Assembly: GCA_964550025.1 (NCBI GenBank)
Contig: CAZJYI010000202.1
Location: 1 to 17,967, forward strand
Reading direction: 5' to 3'
From: CAZJYI01 sp964550025
Lineage (GTDB): Bacteria; Verrucomicrobiota; Kiritimatiellia; UBA8416; CAYOBW01
Length of the DNA: 17,967 bases
In this document: positions 15,198 to 17,967 of the stretch, piece after piece
Numbering within the stretch: position 1 is the first letter of the stretch
Layout of the letters: each line of letters opens with the position of its first letter
Notes under the pieces: model-generated
What the model was told of the DNA's origin: nothing
Databases searched by the model: none
Seen by the model: only the letters and a program-made list of their open reading frames with translations
Made by a program: the position numbers and the translations under genes

Positions 15198-17702
15198 ATG
15201 CACAAACGGATACTGACAGTCTTAATCTTGCTCGTAGTCGTCCCTTTTGCGTCGGCTGCGGACCGCGTTGTCCTCGAGAACGACTTCCTTCGTGTTGAGT
15301 TGGGACAGGCGGCCGGGACATGGCGGAACACGAGAATTGCGCGCGTCGACGGCAGCGATGCGCTGAAGCTCGACAACGACGAGTTCGAGATCCTGCTGTT
15401 CGACGGGAGTCGGTTCACGGTCGACGATTACAGAGCCAAAGCCGTCGATCACGAGGCCGGGACCTTCACGGTCATCTATGAACGCGAGGCCGCTGCGATC
15501 AAGGCGCCGGCAACCGTCACGGTAACGTACGCGCTTGGCGCCGGTCCCTACCTGCACAAGGACGTGCGGCTTGGCATGCAGAAGGGCGAGAAGATTGATC
15601 GGTTGCAGGTGCTGCGGTTCTCGTGCGGCGAAAAGGCATCGCGTGGCGGTGAAGGGCAGCCGGTCTTCATTGGGAACTGGTTCTTCGGCGTCGACTACCC
15701 GGGATTCTACAGCCGTCACAGCGACGGCTTCGCAGAGCCCAACTTCCGCTACAAGTGGCACTACACGATCGACTTCGAGGGGCGTGACAAGGAGTTCGCT
15801 CCCCGCAAAGGGTTGGTCTCCTGCTTCCACTTCCCCGGCTATGCGAAAGAGCGTGCCGACGGATCCTGGGGCATCACCGGCAAGCGTGCCGTTATGGGGC
15901 TCAGTCGCAAGAAAGGCGAGAGCGCAGAGCTGGCGTTGATTGACTACATCGATGAAACGCGCCTGCCTCCGCGCAGCTACCTCCACTTCAACAACTGGTA
16001 CAGTGCGAAGGCCAAGAACCTGGCCATCCCCGTCTTTGTCGACGACGTCGCCGCGACGATTCAGCGCCATATGAAGGCGCACGGCGCCAATCTGGACGGT
16101 ATGGTGCCCGATCATGGGTGGCAAAACGGGAAGACGTTCTCGCGCATCTTTGAGCCCAAAGAAGGACTGGATCTCGCCGCGCTGCAGGCGGCCTTGGAGC
16201 GTATCGGGGTGGGCCTCGGTCTCTGGATGGCGATTGACGGCACCAACAACGGTCACAGCCGCGGGCGCGAGGTTGGCTACAAGCCGGCCTACACCGACGG
16301 TTTCGATCGCTCACAGTTCAAATGGATGGCCGGCAACAAGGTCTACTTCGACATCCTCGATCCGAGGTATCAGCGCGATCTGCGCGAGTCCCTGCGTCAC
16401 ATGATCGTGGACGGGAAGATCAACTACATCAAACACGACTTCAACCACAACTTCACGTCGGCCTATCTGTCGCAACGGCATGCGCGCGAAGCGTGCCTCG
16501 ACGTGACGCTTGAGTTGCTCGCTTACGAGCGCGAGCTCAATCCCCGCATCTTTCAGAACTACACCAACGGCGCGTGGTTCAGTCCCTGGTGGTTCCAACA
16601 CGCGCACGTCATCTGGATGATGAGCGGTGACTCCGGCGGTAACGGGTCCTGGCCGCAGCTCTCGCTGCGCGACGGCGCCACGGCCTACCGCGACTCCTGG
16701 TTGCACCAGAGCTTCAACAGTCCGGACCGCTGCGTGCGGCCGCTGATTCGGATTGCCGACCTGATGACACACGGAATCCTGCTCACAAAGAAGAAGCCGT
16801 TCACCGACTTCAAAGACACACTCTACGACTGGTCCAACTACGTCGTGATGTACTACGCGCGCGGCACGACCCTCAAGGAGCTCTACATCGACAACGAATT
16901 GCTGGACGACGACCACTGGAAAGTCCTCGGCATGGCCAGCGCGTGGGCGCAGGCTTACCAGGACCGGTTGCTCAACACTGTCCTCATCGGCGGGGACTGT
17001 GGGGTGGGGGAGATCTACGGGTATGTCAGCTGGGTCGGCGACAAGGCCATCCTGACTGCGCGCAACCCCGACCGTCGCACACAGACGTTGACCGTTCCCT
17101 TCGATGCTTCGGTGTACTACCGTGGCGAACCGGGGCAACGCTACCACGCACGTGCGATCTACCCGTTCGTCGAAGAGATGCCGTGGACACTTACGTCAGG
17201 GCAGGCGTTCACCGTCGACATCCCCGGCGATTCGATCCTGATGCTGGACATCACGCCGGGCGGCCCGAAGTCTGAGCAAGCCGTGATGCCGGGACCTCTA
17301 CCGGAAGCCAGTGCGGAGATCCACGAAGACTCGTTCACCGCGAGCGTGGCGGTTCCCGATGAGGACATGCTGCGTTACGACCTGTTGGTGCAAGCCTGGG
17401 GAAGCGCCGTGCCGAAACTCAGCGCCAACGACCAAGGCTTCGAGCCGCGTCTCCAGGATGGCGGACGGTGGACTCTATCCGCGTACGACCTGCGTCAATA
17501 CCGCGGCAAAACACTGACTCTTCGTGGGCGGCTCGTGCCTTCACCGAACGCAAACACCCGAAGCAAGGGCAAGAAGCCCTATGAACTCTGGATCGTTGCC
17601 GACCGTCCCGTCCCCGCACCCGTAACTACAGCGAAAGAGACGCTTCCCTTTCCCATTTCTCAGAATCAGCGTCGCCAGACAATGCGGCTGACCCCACGGT
17701 AG
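15198..17702 (+). CDS. exported clan GH-D-like (GH36/melibiase-like) glycoside hydrolase
   Basis: 834 aa. The ATG at 15198 follows GGAGAG and starts a clear signal peptide (ILTVLILLVVVPFASA, cleavage after ASA). Residues about 22-260 look like an N-terminal beta-supersandwich (VVLENDFLRVELG, YLHKDVRLGM). Residues about 265-600 form a TIM barrel opening YLHFNNWYSA and continuing MVPDHGWQNG. Likely catalytic residues are Asp414 (NYIKHDFNHN) as nucleophile and Asp478 (MMSGDSGGNGSW) as acid/base, by analogy with GH36 and related retaining enzymes. A beta domain (about 600-690) follows, then a C-terminal tail of about 140 residues (700-834) that I do not recognise. It probably removes alpha-linked galactose or a similar sugar from glycans outside the cytoplasm, working with the fucosidase and the shorter GH36 protein; the exact family is uncertain. 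It ends 17 bp from a convergent ABC permease gene. Confidence 0.7.
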   Translation: MHKRILTVLILLVVVPFASAADRVVLENDFLRVELGQAAGTWRNTRIARVDGSDALKLDNDEFEILLFDGSRFTVDDYRAKAVDHEAGTFTVIYEREAAAIKAPATVTVTYALGAGPYLHKDVRLGMQKGEKIDRLQVLRFSCGEKASRGGEGQPVFIGNWFFGVDYPGFYSRHSDGFAEPNFRYKWHYTIDFEGRDKEFAPRKGLVSCFHFPGYAKERADGSWGITGKRAVMGLSRKKGESAELALIDYIDETRLPPRSYLHFNNWYSAKAKNLAIPVFVDDVAATIQRHMKAHGANLDGMVPDHGWQNGKTFSRIFEPKEGLDLAALQAALERIGVGLGLWMAIDGTNNGHSRGREVGYKPAYTDGFDRSQFKWMAGNKVYFDILDPRYQRDLRESLRHMIVDGKINYIKHDFNHNFTSAYLSQRHAREACLDVTLELLAYERELNPRIFQNYTNGAWFSPWWFQHAHVIWMMSGDSGGNGSWPQLSLRDGATAYRDSWLHQSFNSPDRCVRPLIRIADLMTHGILLTKKKPFTDFKDTLYDWSNYVVMYYARGTTLKELYIDNELLDDDHWKVLGMASAWAQAYQDRLLNTVLIGGDCGVGEIYGYVSWVGDKAILTARNPDRRTQTLTVPFDASVYYRGEPGQRYHARAIYPFVEEMPWTLTSGQAFTVDIPGDSILMLDITPGGPKSEQAVMPGPLPEASAEIHEDSFTASVAVPDEDMLRYDLLVQAWGSAVPKLSANDQGFEPRLQDGGRWTLSAYDLRQYRGKTLTLRGRLVPSPNANTRSKGKKPYELWIVADRPVPAPVTTAKETLPFPISQNQRRQTMRLTPR

Positions 17703-17719
17703 ACGATGGGGCTAACCCG

Positions 17720-17967
17720 CTATTCCTTTACTCCCCCGAGCTGGATGCCCTTGACGAAGTAGCGCTGCACGAAGGGGTAGAGGGCCAGCATCGGCAGGAT
17801 CGTGACGATGATGGTCGCGGCCTTGACCGTTTCGGGCGTGAACTGAGTGACGTCGGGGTTGATCAACCCGCGCTCCGCCATCTCGGTGCTGCTGTCGATC
17901 ACGATGCGCTGAAGGAAGGTCTGCATGACCTGCTTGTTGTTGTCGGTGACGAAGACCATGGCGTCGA
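17720..17967 (-). CDS. carbohydrate ABC transporter permease, LplC/MalG type (5' partial)
   Basis: The frame is open to the right edge, so only the C-terminal ~82 residues are seen; the ATG at 17959 is internal. It matches the end of the CUT1 inner-membrane permease family: the DAMVFVTDNNKQVMQTFLQ segment after the coupling loop, QFTPETVKAATIIVTILP, the last membrane helix ATIIVTILPMLALYPFVQ, and the terminal block RYFVKGIQLGGVKE. The EAA coupling motif would lie outside the window. CUT1 systems import oligosaccharides, so it may bring in products of the neighbouring glycosidases, although it is transcribed toward them from a separate promoter. Confidence 0.88.
   Translation of the reverse strand, partial: DAMVFVTDNNKQVMQTFLQRIVIDSSTEMAERGLINPDVTQFTPETVKAATIIVTILPMLALYPFVQRYFVKGIQLGGVKE

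Noticed and set aside
15222..16256. Minus-strand 344-codon open frame opposite the 834-aa glycosidase
   Set aside because: It is a mirror frame of a confident coding region, with repetitive Val/Glu/Arg composition and no domain.
16311..17147. Minus-strand 278-codon open frame
   Set aside because: It is antisense to the catalytic barrel of the glycosidase and has no recognisable features.
17703..17719. Bidirectional terminator between the glycosidase and the permease
   Set aside because: The 17-bp gap has no stem-loop or T-run; any terminator would have to lie inside the coding ends.

Overview
The window looks like accessory DNA from a PVC-group bacterium (Planctomycetota, Lentisphaerota, Kiritimatiellota or another Verrucomicrobiota relative). 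This is an inference from protein families: exported PQQ-type beta-propellers fused to a methyltransferase-like domain, proteins related to the hydrazine synthase alpha subunit, CXXCH-bearing toroid proteins, LamG ends and many secreted glycoside hydrolases. The DNA is fairly GC-rich. No rRNA, tRNA, CRISPR array, transposase or phage gene was seen.

Left part (1-2029, + strand): the 3' end of a LamG plus alpha/alpha-toroid protein with a CISCH heme motif, then a complete xylose-isomerase-like TIM-barrel sugar isomerase/epimerase. Middle (2078-10819, - strand): a two-gene operon with a 4-bp overlap encodes a triple-CXXCH protein related to HzsA (1054 aa) and a methyltransferase-like/double-propeller protein (1028 aa). 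Downstream lies a frame-broken, chimeric propeller/fibronectin-type-III gene. Upstream lies a short remnant with a signal peptide and a frameshift.

The stretch 10555-11997 is a gene graveyard. It holds the short remnant and, on the other strand, the decayed C-terminus of a parallel beta-helix protein; the rest shows no supported gene.

Right part (11998-17702, + strand): three exported carbohydrate-active enzymes in a row, namely a GH29-type alpha-L-fucosidase, an unusually short raffinose-synthase-like GH36 protein and an 834-aa clan GH-D-like glycosidase. The C-terminal end of an LplC-type ABC sugar permease converges on them (17720-17967, - strand). The two gaps inside the glycosidase run carry GTAG-led inverted repeats; the second resembles a REP/BIME pair.

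Taken together, the right side fits breakdown and uptake of fucose- and galactose-containing glycans. The sugar isomerase could act on released sugars. The heme/propeller operon would be an exported redox or binding module of unknown substrate. These functional links are inference from position and family.
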